A model generated the notes under the pieces. That model saw nothing but the letters and a program-made list of their open reading frames with translations. It was not told where the DNA came from and did no database searches. Shown piece by piece: positions 15,902-23,773 of a stretch of 64,000 nt of DNA. The translations under genes and the position numbers were made by a program. This DNA comes from Cryobacterium sp. HLT2-28 (GTDB lineage: Bacteria; Actinomycetota; Actinomycetes; Actinomycetales; Microbacteriaceae): contig NZ_SOFH01000020.1 of the NCBI RefSeq assembly GCF_004402495.1, forward strand, positions 62,001 through 126,000. The letters run 5' to 3'. Numbering within the stretch: position 1 is the stretch's first letter; the number at the start of each line of letters is the position of its first letter.

Positions 15902-16828
15902 ATGATCTCCCGCGTCACCACCCAGACCCAGATGCGCTCGGCGCAGAGCAATCTGCAGACCAACCTCGCCCGGATGGCCCAGCTGCAGGAGCGGGCATCC
16001 TCGCTCAAGGCCATCGAACGACCCTCGGACGACCCGGCCAAGGCCGCCGATTCCCTGGCCGTGCGCGCCGACCAGCGTGCCGTCGCCCAGTACAGCCGCA
16101 ACGCCGAGAACGGCAACAGTTGGCTGACCACCGCCGACACCGCCCTCTCGAACAGCACTGACCTCCTGAACCAGGTGCGCGACCTCACTGTGCAGGGGGC
16201 CAACGACGGCTCCCTCTCGCAGGCCGCGAGGGAAGCGATCGCCGTGCGCCTCGACGGCCTCAAACAGGACCTGCTCAGCCAGGCCAACTCGAGCTACCTC
16301 GGCCGCACCGTGTTCGCCGGCAACTCGGATGCCGGCGTCGCCTTCAAGCCGGACTACACCTTCACCGGGTCGACCACGGGCAGTGTCGACCGCAGGATCG
16401 ACGCGGACACGACCATCAAGGTCGACGTCGACGGCAGCGAGGTCTTCGACGTGAACGCGACGAACGTGACCTCGGTGTTCACGCTCATCGACAACATCAG
16501 CGCCGCCCTGCGCGGCACGCCGGGCACGGCCACCACGCCGCCCACACTGCCGTCCAACGTCGGTCATTTTCTCGCCGACGTGGACGCCCGGATGAAGACC
16601 GTGCTCACCGCCCAGGCCGACGTCGGCGTGCGCCAGGGCCAGATCCAGAAGGCCGGTGACACCCTCGTGAAGCAGAAGGGCGCCCTCGAGGCGCAGCGCG
16701 CCTCGATCGAAGACGTCGACCTCGGTCAGGCGATCCTCGACCTCAAGCTCCAGGAAGTCACCTACCAATCGGCCCTCGCCGTGACCGCCAAGGTGCTCCA
16801 GCCGACCCTGATGGACTTCCTCCGATGA
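15902..16828 (+). CDS. flgL: FlgL hook-associated protein 3
   Basis: FlgL is the second junction protein, related to flagellin. The 308-residue protein has ISRVTTQTQMRSAQSNLQTN at the N terminus, then IERPSDDPAKAADSL, equivalent to the flagellin/FlgL SDDP motif. The C-terminal helix has EDVDLGQAILDLKLQEVTYQ. It starts 3 bp after flgK, and its stop overlaps the fliW start by four bases. Confidence 0.95.
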   Translation: MISRVTTQTQMRSAQSNLQTNLARMAQLQERASSLKAIERPSDDPAKAADSLAVRADQRAVAQYSRNAENGNSWLTTADTALSNSTDLLNQVRDLTVQGANDGSLSQAAREAIAVRLDGLKQDLLSQANSSYLGRTVFAGNSDAGVAFKPDYTFTGSTTGSVDRRIDADTTIKVDVDGSEVFDVNATNVTSVFTLIDNISAALRGTPGTATTPPTLPSNVGHFLADVDARMKTVLTAQADVGVRQGQIQKAGDTLVKQKGALEAQRASIEDVDLGQAILDLKLQEVTYQSALAVTAKVLQPTLMDFLR

Positions 16829-17238
16829 CTACGAACCGAGCGAGAACAGCCCCGATGAACGCCACCCTCACCTTCGTCTCCCCGCCTCCCGGACTCGCGC
16901 CGCTGACCGAGTTCGCGCTGATCGAGATCCCGGGCGCGGCCGGCCTCTTCACGCTGCAGTCCGCCACCGACCAGCGCACCCGCCTGTTCGTGCTGGATGC
17001 CTCGGTCTACCTTCCCGACTACTCCCCCGTGATCAGCGACGACCAGGCCGGCTCGCTCGAGCTGTCCGACCCGGCCGACGCCCTCGTGCTCGTTGTGACC
17101 AACCCGGGTGAGAGCGGCACGACCGTGAACCTGATGGCTCCGATCGTGGTCAACTCGATCACTGGCCGTTGCGCCCAGATCATCCTCGACGGCCAGGACT
17201 GGCCGCTCCGCGCCGAGCTGGGTGCCCGGTCCGCCTGA
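16825..17238 (+). CDS. fliW: FliW flagellar assembly factor
   Basis: FliW binds flagellin and antagonises the translational repressor CsrA in Bacillus and Campylobacter. The 137-residue product contains VLDASVYLPDYSP (family: F.V.DP...FPDY) and VTNPGESGTTVNLMAPIVVN, which match the FliW core VN..APIVIN. An ATG at 16858 would give a 126-residue form starting nearer the usual family start, but the ATG at 16825 is coupled to flgL (ATGA). No csrA gene follows, unlike in Bacillus. Confidence 0.92.
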   Translation: MTTNRARTAPMNATLTFVSPPPGLAPLTEFALIEIPGAAGLFTLQSATDQRTRLFVLDASVYLPDYSPVISDDQAGSLELSDPADALVLVVTNPGESGTTVNLMAPIVVNSITGRCAQIILDGQDWPLRAELGARSA

Positions 17239-17290
17239 GCGCAGGTTCGGGGCGGATGTCCTGAACGGATGACCTGAGCCGCCTACCTGT

Positions 17291-17324
17291 GCATAGTCTC
17301 AGAGTTTTTCCGGGTCAACTATGC
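17291..17324. promoter_or_regulatory. Inverted repeat upstream of the cytochrome b cluster
   Basis: GCATAGT (17291-17297) and ACTATGC (17318-17324) are perfect 7 bp arms around 20 bases that include a T-run. It lies 52 bp past the fliW stop and about 100 bp before the small membrane protein gene. It may end the flagellar transcript or be an operator for the cytochrome genes. Confidence 0.4.
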
Positions 17325-17421
17325 TGGCCGACGCTCTCTTCGGGAATACCGTTGCGGGTATAGGGCCACGTGCCGGTGACCGATTTCGCCGGGGCAGGTC
17401 CTCCAGGTAATGGAGCCGATC

Positions 17422-17589
17422 ATGCACGATTTCGTCAGCATATTCGCCAGTCTCGACAGTCCGGGGATCTACCTCGGGTGGGGTGCCTTCCAGATCCAGC
17501 TGGGCAACCTGATCGTCATCCTGGTGATGATCCTGCTCTTCGTCCTGGCCCTCTTCCTGCCGTTCCCGAGTGGCCGGAAGCGCAAATGA
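17422..17589 (+). CDS. Small single-pass membrane protein of the cytochrome b cluster
   Basis: A 55-residue ORF starts at ATG 17422 with GGAG six bases upstream; an in-frame ATG at 17410 would add four residues. It encodes MHDFVSIFASLDSPGIYLGW and one strong membrane helix (LIVILVMILLFVLALFLPF) with a basic end (SGRKRK). Its stop overlaps the cytochrome b ATG (ATGA), so the two are coupled. It is probably a small subunit of the same membrane complex. No named family is recognised. Confidence 0.75.
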   Translation: MHDFVSIFASLDSPGIYLGWGAFQIQLGNLIVILVMILLFVLALFLPFPSGRKRK

Positions 17590-18314
17590 GCCTCCGCGAG
17601 AACCCGCCCCGCGAGTCGGCCCCGACACCAGTCAGCACCGGCTCGAACCCCGAGGATGCCGTCTACCACACCTGGACCGGTAGGGCGAGGGTCGCTCTGC
17701 TGCGGCGCCTCCCCGCCGACAAGCTCCTCCCCGAGGACCAGCCCGGCTACGTCGCATCCTGGATCTACGTGTTCGGCATGGGCGCGATCGTCTCCCTGGT
17801 CTTCATCCTCGCCTCCGGCGTCATCCTCGGCCTGAACGGCCCGGCCTGGTACCACCTGTCGGACCTCGGCCACTTCGTGAACAGCGTGCACCTGTGGAGC
17901 GTCGAGCTCTTCTTCATGACCATGGTCGTGCATCTCTGGGGCAAGTACTGGATGGCCGCCTGGCGCGGCGGGCGCACACTGACCTGGATCACCGGGATGG
18001 GCGCGTTCCTGGTCTCGATCGTGACGGCATTCACCGGCTACCTGCTGCAGACCAACTTCGACTCGCAGTGGATCGCGTTCGAGGGCAAGGACGCGCTGAA
18101 CGCCGCCGGCATCGGCGCCTGGTTCAACGTGGCCAACCTCGGCCAGATCTTCATGTTCCACATCATCCTGCTGCCGCTGGCCGTCGGCGCCGTCGTCGCC
18201 CTGCACGTCGTGCTGGTGCGGATGCACGGCGTGGTTCCGCCGCTCGAGGCCGCTGACACCGACGCGCAGCTCCAGCCCGGTGCGCAGGGCGACGCCGGGG
18301 AGGCCGGGCGATGA
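17586..18314 (+). CDS. Diheme cytochrome b, N-terminal (b6-like) core protein
   Basis: This 242-residue protein is a four-helix cytochrome b core. Helix B has two histidines 14 apart (HLWSVELFFMTMVVH) and helix D has FHIILLPLAVGAVVALH, the four axial ligands for two b hemes. TAFTGYLLQTNFDSQW between them matches the quinol-site loop of cytochrome b/b6. The N-terminal 40 residues are cytoplasmic and polar. It is shorter than full cytochrome b (about 400 residues) and resembles cytochrome b6. It lies between a tiny membrane protein and a partner protein, all overlapped by ATGA. No Rieske protein or cytochrome c gene is adjacent. Confidence 0.88.
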   Translation: MSLRENPPRESAPTPVSTGSNPEDAVYHTWTGRARVALLRRLPADKLLPEDQPGYVASWIYVFGMGAIVSLVFILASGVILGLNGPAWYHLSDLGHFVNSVHLWSVELFFMTMVVHLWGKYWMAAWRGGRTLTWITGMGAFLVSIVTAFTGYLLQTNFDSQWIAFEGKDALNAAGIGAWFNVANLGQIFMFHIILLPLAVGAVVALHVVLVRMHGVVPPLEAADTDAQLQPGAQGDAGEAGR

Positions 18315-19264
18315 GCACCACGAATCTGCGCGCCTCCCGCGCCGACAAGGACGGCCTGGCTCGCCGCCCCTGGCGCGGCACCGTGCGCGAATACGACCTG
18401 TTCAAGGAACTCACGGTGGCCCTCGTCGTGATGGGCATCATCACCCTGGGCCTGTCCGCGGTCTTCGGCTCGCCCGACGAGCCGAGCGTCACCCTGAAGT
18501 CCTGGGCGATCGCCGCCCCCGCCGACTTCGTCGCCACCGCCACCGCCGAACTCGGCGGCACCAGCGAGACCGCCGGTTACGGGCCGCCCTACAACAACAC
18601 CGCGGATGCGACCCAGACCCTCGGCCCGCTCGACCTGCAGAGCTTCTCCGGGGTGCAGCTCCCGATCGACACGGCCAACGACCTCGTGATCGACCCGCTC
18701 ACCACGCTCAACTCGCCGCCGCCCGAACTGGCCGACTGGGTCACCGCGAGCGACGCCCAGCGCACCACCTGGACCACCACCTACTCGGATGCCCTCACCA
18801 AGGCCACCGACAACGACCCCGCAAACGTGGCGGCCGGCGACTACGGACCAGTGCCGGTGCTCACCGATTCGCTGCTCACCATGGCGAAGCAGGGCGCGCT
18901 CGACGGCGTGCTCACGGCGAAGGACAAGTTCTACAACTTCGACTACACCCGCGGCACGCTGTTCCTCGGCGACGGGGCGTACTTCGGCGACCTGGCCACC
19001 GCCCAGCACCTCACCGGCGACCAGTGGGGCATGATGAACGAGACCGGGAACACGCCGGGCCAGTCCTGGCTGTGGCTGTTCTCGTTCTGGTACCAGGTGG
19101 AGCCGTTCGCTTCCGCGCCGAACGCCGACCTGCTGGTGGTGCTGCTGATGCTCGTGCTCAGCGTGCTGCTGACGCTGGTGCCGTTCATCCCCGGCCTCCG
19201 GGACATCCCGCGCTGGATCCCGGTGCATCGGCTGATCTGGCGGGACTATTACCGCAGGCGCTGA
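18311..19264 (+). CDS. Cytochrome-b-associated membrane protein with large exoplasmic domain
   Basis: The 317-residue product has one membrane helix near residues 35-57 (LTVALVVMGIITLGLSAVF) and a second near 268-292 (ADLLVVLLMLVLSVLLTLVP). About 200 residues between them are presumably outside. The tail IPGLRDIPRWIPVHRLIWRD is like the C-terminal end of cytochrome b or b6f subunit IV. No CXXCH heme-c motif, Cys pair or Rieske motif is present. Together with the preceding cytochrome b it may make a split quinol-oxidising complex with unknown electron acceptor. Function is inferred from context only. Confidence 0.6.
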   Translation: MSTTNLRASRADKDGLARRPWRGTVREYDLFKELTVALVVMGIITLGLSAVFGSPDEPSVTLKSWAIAAPADFVATATAELGGTSETAGYGPPYNNTADATQTLGPLDLQSFSGVQLPIDTANDLVIDPLTTLNSPPPELADWVTASDAQRTTWTTTYSDALTKATDNDPANVAAGDYGPVPVLTDSLLTMAKQGALDGVLTAKDKFYNFDYTRGTLFLGDGAYFGDLATAQHLTGDQWGMMNETGNTPGQSWLWLFSFWYQVEPFASAPNADLLVVLLMLVLSVLLTLVPFIPGLRDIPRWIPVHRLIWRDYYRRR

Positions 19265-19290
19265 CCGGCGCACGCCGCTGCCGCTAGGCT

Positions 19291-19322
19291 GGTCGCTGAC
19301 ACCCTCACCGGTGTCAGCGACC
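19291..19322 (+). terminator. Terminator hairpin after the cytochrome cluster
   Basis: GGTCGCTGACACC (19291-19303) and GGTGTCAGCGACC (19310-19322) form a perfect 13 bp stem with a 6-base loop, 27 bp past the stop of the last cytochrome gene. There is no T-tract, as is common in high-G+C actinobacteria. Confidence 0.8.
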
Positions 19323-19461
19323 TCGCACCGCGACAGCCCCGGCGTGCCGAACACGCCAGGGCAGAGGACGCACCCCGTCAACGCATTCGACCGCCGCCCG
19401 CTTGAGGCCGACGGCCGAATCGTTATCGCCGCGTCCCGCGCGGCCGTCGAAGAGGTGTGCC

Positions 19462-21243
19462 ATGGGTGACCCGTCCCGAACGAACGCGATCGAGCAGGGT
19501 GTCGTCAAGACCGAGCCGTTCCGGTCGTTCCTCCGCGTGCTCCGGCCCTACCGCGGCCGGCTCTCACTCTCCACCCTCGCCTTCCTGGTCAAGGACAGCC
19601 CGGCATGGGTGCTCCCGCCGTTGACCGCGGCGATCATCGACATCGTCGTCGCGCGCGGCCCTCTGCCCAGCCTGTGGCTGCTGGCCGGGCTGGCGACCGT
19701 GCTGCTCACGCTGAACTACCCGTTCCACATGCTCTACGTGCGCGGCTCCAGCCGGGCCACCCGGTCGATGGCCGTCGACGTGCGCAACGCCCTCACCGAG
19801 CGCCTGCAGCGCCTGTCGATCGGGTTCCACAACCGGCAGAGCGCCTCGATCGTGCAGACCAAGGTGGTGCGCGACGTCGAGAACCTCGAGCTGATGATGC
19901 AGCAGGCGTTCCCGACCGTGCTCTCCACCGTGTTCACCCTCACCGGCGCGATCGTGATCACGGCGATCGCGGTGCCCGCGTTCGTGGGCGTCTTCGCGGT
20001 CACCGTGCCGGTTGCCGCGCTGCTCGTGCGGTACATCCGCACCCGGGCGGGCGCGCGCAACGAGAACTTCCGGCTGGAGGTGGAACGGTTCTCGGCCGGC
20101 GTCGGCGAGATGGCCGCGCTCATCCCGATCACCCGCGGCCACGGGCTCGAGCTGGTGGCCTCGAAGCGGGTCGCCGGGCAGGCCCGCAGCGTCAGTGTCG
20201 CCGGGCAGGAACTGGACACCCTCAACGGCCGGTTCGGCGCGTTTTCCTGGGTCTCCTACCAGGTGCTCGGCGTGGCCTGCCTGGTCGGGGCATCCGCTGC
20301 CTCGATCACCCAGCTGATCCCGATCAGCCCGGGCCAGGTGGTGCTGCTCAGCACCTATTTCACGGTGCTGACCGGGGGAATCGTCAACCTGCTCAATGTC
20401 ACGCCGGTGGTCTCCCGCGGACTCGAGTCGATGCGCTCGATCGCGGAGATCATGGAGGAGCCCGACGTCGAGGTCAACGACGGCCGCGAGCTGGTCGCCT
20501 CGGTCTCCGGCGCGATCGAGCTCGACGGGGTCACCTTCCGCTACCTCGGCGGGCGCCCTGCCCTGACCGAGATCACCCTCTCCATCCGGGCCGGAGAGAC
20601 CATCGCCCTGGTCGGGCCCTCCGGCTCCGGCAAGTCCACCCTGCTCAACCTCGTGCTCGGCTTCGTGCGCCCGACCACGGGACGGGTGCTGCTCGATGGC
20701 CACGATATGAACACCCTGGACATGCGCAGCGTGCGCAGCCACGTCTCGATCGTTCCGCAGGAGTCCGTGCTGTTCGAGGGCACGATCCGTGACAACGTGG
20801 CCTACGGCCTCACCGGGGTCGACGACGAGAGAATCCTCACCGCCCTGCGCGGAGCGAACGCGCTCGACATCCTCGGCCCCGCCGACTCCCCGGGCGGAGC
20901 CGGCCTCGACGCCATCGTCGGCACCCGCGGCTCCGGCCTCTCCGGCGGGCAGCGGCAACGCCTCGCGATCGCCCGGGCCCTGGTGCGCGACCCGCGCATC
21001 CTCATCCTCGACGAGCCCACCAGCGCGCTCGACGCCGACTCGGAGGGCATGGTGAAGGATGCCCTCGCCACCCTGTTCCGCGACCGCACCACCCTGATCG
21101 CCGCGCACCGGCTCTCGACCATCCGGGAGGCCGACCGGATCGCCTACATCGAGAAGGGCCGGATCGTCGAGCTCGGCAGCCACGACGAGCTGATGGCACT
21201 CGGCAACCGGTACGCCCGCATCGTTTCCCGCCAGACCACCTGA
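19462..21243 (+). CDS. ABC transporter, fused permease and ATPase (exporter type)
   Basis: A half-transporter of the MsbA/MdlB class, 593 residues. The N-terminal six-helix permease spans about residues 25-320. The ATPase has Walker A ALVGPSGSGKSTLLNLVLGF, the signature LSGGQRQRLAIARALV, Walker B ILILDEPTSALD and H-loop AAHRLSTI. ATG at 19462 is preferred for its AGAGGTG ribosome-binding site. No second half-transporter is next to it, so it probably forms a homodimer. The substrate cannot be told; the neighbouring esterase offers no firm clue. Confidence 0.88.
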   Translation: MGDPSRTNAIEQGVVKTEPFRSFLRVLRPYRGRLSLSTLAFLVKDSPAWVLPPLTAAIIDIVVARGPLPSLWLLAGLATVLLTLNYPFHMLYVRGSSRATRSMAVDVRNALTERLQRLSIGFHNRQSASIVQTKVVRDVENLELMMQQAFPTVLSTVFTLTGAIVITAIAVPAFVGVFAVTVPVAALLVRYIRTRAGARNENFRLEVERFSAGVGEMAALIPITRGHGLELVASKRVAGQARSVSVAGQELDTLNGRFGAFSWVSYQVLGVACLVGASAASITQLIPISPGQVVLLSTYFTVLTGGIVNLLNVTPVVSRGLESMRSIAEIMEEPDVEVNDGRELVASVSGAIELDGVTFRYLGGRPALTEITLSIRAGETIALVGPSGSGKSTLLNLVLGFVRPTTGRVLLDGHDMNTLDMRSVRSHVSIVPQESVLFEGTIRDNVAYGLTGVDDERILTALRGANALDILGPADSPGGAGLDAIVGTRGSGLSGGQRQRLAIARALVRDPRILILDEPTSALDADSEGMVKDALATLFRDRTTLIAAHRLSTIREADRIAYIEKGRIVELGSHDELMALGNRYARIVSRQTT

Positions 21244-21290
21244 TTTTCCCCGCTCTCCCGGAATCCCGGCTCCAACCGAAAGGCCCCGCC

Positions 21291-22262
21291 ATGCCCCGTT
21301 TCGACCTCAGCCTCCCGGAACTCCGGGAGTACCGCCCCCAGGTCGCCGAACCGGCCGACTTCGACGATTTCTGGCGCAGCACGCTCGCCGAGTCTCGCCG
21401 CTTCCCCACCGAACCCCGGCTGACCCGGCAGGAGTCATCGCTGACCCAGGTCGAGGTCTACGACCTGGTGTTCCCCGGCTTCGGCGGCCAGCCGGTGCAC
21501 GCCTGGTACCTGCTCCCGGCCGGCACCAGCGGGCCTCTGCCCGCGATCGTCGAGTACAACGGCTACGGTGGCGGCCGCGGCCTCCCCCACGAGCGCCTGG
21601 CCTGGGTCACCGCCGGCTACGCCTACCTGTGCATGGACACCCGTGGCCAGGGCAGCGTCTGGGGTTCCGGCGGCGACACCCCCGACCCGAACGGCACCGG
21701 GCCATCCGTGCCCGGGTTCATGACCCGCGGCATCGAGCGGCCGGAGGACCACTACTACCGGCGGGTGTACACGGATGCCGTGCGCGCCATCGACGCGATC
21801 CGCACCCTGGACCGGGTCGACCCGGCTCGCGTCGCGGTGTGCGGCGGCAGCCAGGGCGGCGGCATCGCCCTCGCCGCGGCCGGGCTCGCCGACGGGCTCG
21901 TCGGCGTGCTGCCGGAGGTGCCGTTCCTCTGCCACTTCGAGCGGGCCGTCGGGATGACCGAGGAGGACCCGTACCAGGAGATCGTGCGCTACCTCTCGGT
22001 GCACCGGGACGCCGCGGAGCGGACCTTCCGCACCCTGTCCTATCTCGACGGGGTGAACTTCGCCGCCCGGGCGACGGCGCCCGCCCTGTTCTCGGTGGGG
22101 CTGCTCGACCCGGTCTGCCCGCCGTCGACGGTGTTCGCCGCGTTCAACCGCTACGGCGGCGACGCGGAGATCGAGGTGTACCCGTTCAATCAGCACGAGG
22201 GCGGCGGCGGGCACCACTGGATGCGCCAGGCGGCGTGGCTGGGGCGCGTGCTGGCACGGTGA
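21291..22262 (+). CDS. CE7 acetyl esterase (acetylxylan esterase/cephalosporin deacetylase family)
   Basis: The 323-residue length is typical for the CE7 family, which removes acetyl groups from small acetylated sugars. The family motifs are all present: RGQGSVWG, the nucleophile elbow CGGSQGGGIALA (catalytic Ser), LLDPVCPP (catalytic Asp) and NQHEGGGGHHW (catalytic His). No signal peptide is seen, so it acts inside the cell on imported oligosaccharides. It lies upstream of, and convergent with, the LacI gene of the mannoside locus, and deacetylation of imported manno-oligosaccharides would fit. Confidence 0.92.
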   Translation: MPRFDLSLPELREYRPQVAEPADFDDFWRSTLAESRRFPTEPRLTRQESSLTQVEVYDLVFPGFGGQPVHAWYLLPAGTSGPLPAIVEYNGYGGGRGLPHERLAWVTAGYAYLCMDTRGQGSVWGSGGDTPDPNGTGPSVPGFMTRGIERPEDHYYRRVYTDAVRAIDAIRTLDRVDPARVAVCGGSQGGGIALAAAGLADGLVGVLPEVPFLCHFERAVGMTEEDPYQEIVRYLSVHRDAAERTFRTLSYLDGVNFAARATAPALFSVGLLDPVCPPSTVFAAFNRYGGDAEIEVYPFNQHEGGGGHHWMRQAAWLGRVLAR

Positions 22263-22478
22263 GTGACCTGGCCGAAATCGCGAAATCACCTCACGCGAGG
22301 TGTCTCGACGGGCTCGACCACCGGTCGCTCAGACCGCCGTCGCCCACAGCTTGCCGTCAAATTCGACGGAGATTTTCGCGTTTTGGCGCCTCCCGGGCCG
22401 ATTTTGAGCCGATTCGGGCAGAATTACCGTCGAATTCGACCGGCTCGACCACCGGTGCGGTGAGTGAGCCTGCCGAAA
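22263..22478. repeat. Intergenic repeat pair between esterase and lacI-type gene
   Basis: This 216 bp convergent gap contains two copies of the dispersed element, near 22303-22325 and 22440-22460, each with GGCTCGACCACCGG. The gap is also flanked by near-copies of CGGTGAGTGA and CCGAAATC at both ends, one spanning the esterase stop codon. A short hairpin CACCTC-ACGC-GAGGTG (22287-22302) may be the esterase terminator. Confidence 0.65.
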
Positions 22479-23489
22479 TCAGGTGAGCGGAGGCGGGATC
22501 TCGCCTGACCCGCGGTGGATCACCCGGGTGGGGATCTCGAGCTGCTTGGTGAAATCGGAGGGGTCGGCGAGGCGCTCGAGCGCGAGCCGGGCGGCCGTGC
22601 GGCCGAGCTCCATGGTGTCGTAGCCGACGACGGAGATGCCGAGGGCATCCGCCAGCTCGAAGTCGTCGAAACCGATGAAGGCCACCGCCGGTTCCCGGTC
22701 GCGGAGCACGCGCACCGCCCCCGCGCTCGCCCGGTTGTTGCCGGCGACGATCGCCGTCGGCGGGTCCGCCCGGTCGAGGAGGTCGCGCACGGCCTGCTCG
22801 GCCGAGATGGCCGGGTCGTCGTCGACCCGTTCCCACCGCGCCGTGTCCGTGACCCCCACCTCGCGAAGCGCCTCCCGGTAGCCGGCGAGACGCTCGCGCA
22901 GCGTGTACATCGCGGACGGGTTGCTGACGAAGCCGATCTTGCGGTGACCGAGCGCCGTCAACGACCGCACGGCATCCGCCATGCCCTGGCGGTTCGCCAG
23001 CACCACGGAGTCGGCGAGCAGGTTCCGTGCCGGACGGTCGACGCTGATCACGGGCGTGCCCAGCTGCCGTTCGCCGTCGAGGTAGGACTGGTCGTCGGCG
23101 ACCGGGATGAGCAGCAACGCGCGCACCCGCTGGGCGAGCAGCGCGTCGACGACGACCTCCTCGCTCTCGGGGGTGTCGTCGGTGGTCGCCAGCACCATGG
23201 TGAGCCCGCTCGCGGCGAGCTCCCGCTCGATCCCGGCGGCCACGTGGAAGTAGAACGGGTTGGTGAGGTCGCCGATCACGAAGGCGACGGTGTTCGAGAC
23301 CGCGCCCCGGCGGAGGCTCCGAGCGAGGTTGTTCGGCCGGAAGCGCAGCCGCTTGGCCGAGCCGAGCACCCGCTCCCTGGTCTCCGCGCTCACATTGCCT
23401 GCCCCGGCGAACACCCGGGACACGGTCTTGGAACTCACGCCCGCCAGCCGGGCCACATCGGCCAGGGTGGCGCGGGACTGGGTGGTCAC
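22479..23489 (-). CDS. LacI-family transcriptional regulator
   Basis: The 336-residue repressor has the LacI helix-turn-helix TLADVARLAGVSSKTVSRVF at residues 8-27 and a hinge helix NNLARSLRRG, followed by a periplasmic-binding-protein-like sensor domain (TVAFVIGDLTNPFYFHVAAG, VAGNNRASAGAVRVL, FIGFDDFELADAL). GTG at 23489 has AGGA seven bases upstream; the frame is open to 23627. It is divergent from the sugar ABC operon and probably represses both it and itself through two related operators at 23519-23533 and 23674-23686. The inducer is likely an imported mannoside. Confidence 0.92.
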   Translation of the reverse strand: MTTQSRATLADVARLAGVSSKTVSRVFAGAGNVSAETRERVLGSAKRLRFRPNNLARSLRRGAVSNTVAFVIGDLTNPFYFHVAAGIERELAASGLTMVLATTDDTPESEEVVVDALLAQRVRALLLIPVADDQSYLDGERQLGTPVISVDRPARNLLADSVVLANRQGMADAVRSLTALGHRKIGFVSNPSAMYTLRERLAGYREALREVGVTDTARWERVDDDPAISAEQAVRDLLDRADPPTAIVAGNNRASAGAVRVLRDREPAVAFIGFDDFELADALGISVVGYDTMELGRTAARLALERLADPSDFTKQLEIPTRVIHRGSGEIPPPLT

Positions 23490-23518
23490 TCGGGATTCCT
23501 GGGCACGGACACACCCTA

Positions 23519-23533
23519 TGTCAACGTAGGACA
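23519..23533. promoter_or_regulatory. Candidate LacI-type operator upstream of the regulator gene
   Basis: TGTCAACGTAGGACA has TGTC/GACA arms and the core AACGTAGG, shared with the site at 23674-23686. It lies 30-44 bp upstream of the regulator start, fitting autoregulation. Confidence 0.45.
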
Positions 23534-23652
23534 TTTCGGTAGACATTCTTCCGACATTCGGGGAGATACACACCCATCGACTCCAATGAATGACTGGGAT
23601 TTCGGGCGGCAAAGATGGAGTGGACACGTCAAGACAGCGCTGACATTTGTGC

Positions 23653-23682
23653 TTGACATAGCTTTCTTAAGTCGCCTAACGT
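23653..23682 (+). promoter_or_regulatory. Promoter of the sugar ABC operon
   Basis: TTGACA (23653-23658), an 18 bp spacer and TAACGT (23677-23682) form a sigma-70-like promoter about 90 bp before the binding-protein gene. The -10 box lies inside the operator below. Confidence 0.5.
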
Positions 23683-23686
23683 AGGC
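23674..23686. promoter_or_regulatory. Candidate LacI-type operator overlapping the -10 box
   Basis: GCCTAACGTAGGC has perfect 5 bp arms (GCCTA/TAGGC) and shares AACGTAGG with the site near the regulator gene. Binding here would block the ABC operon promoter. Confidence 0.5.
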
Positions 23687-23773
23687 CCGACAGCAGCACC
23701 GGAGATTCACGATTCGCGAAGTCGCGGTCGTGCCTCAGCGGGTCAAGGGTGACACCGAACAGGAGAAAAACAG

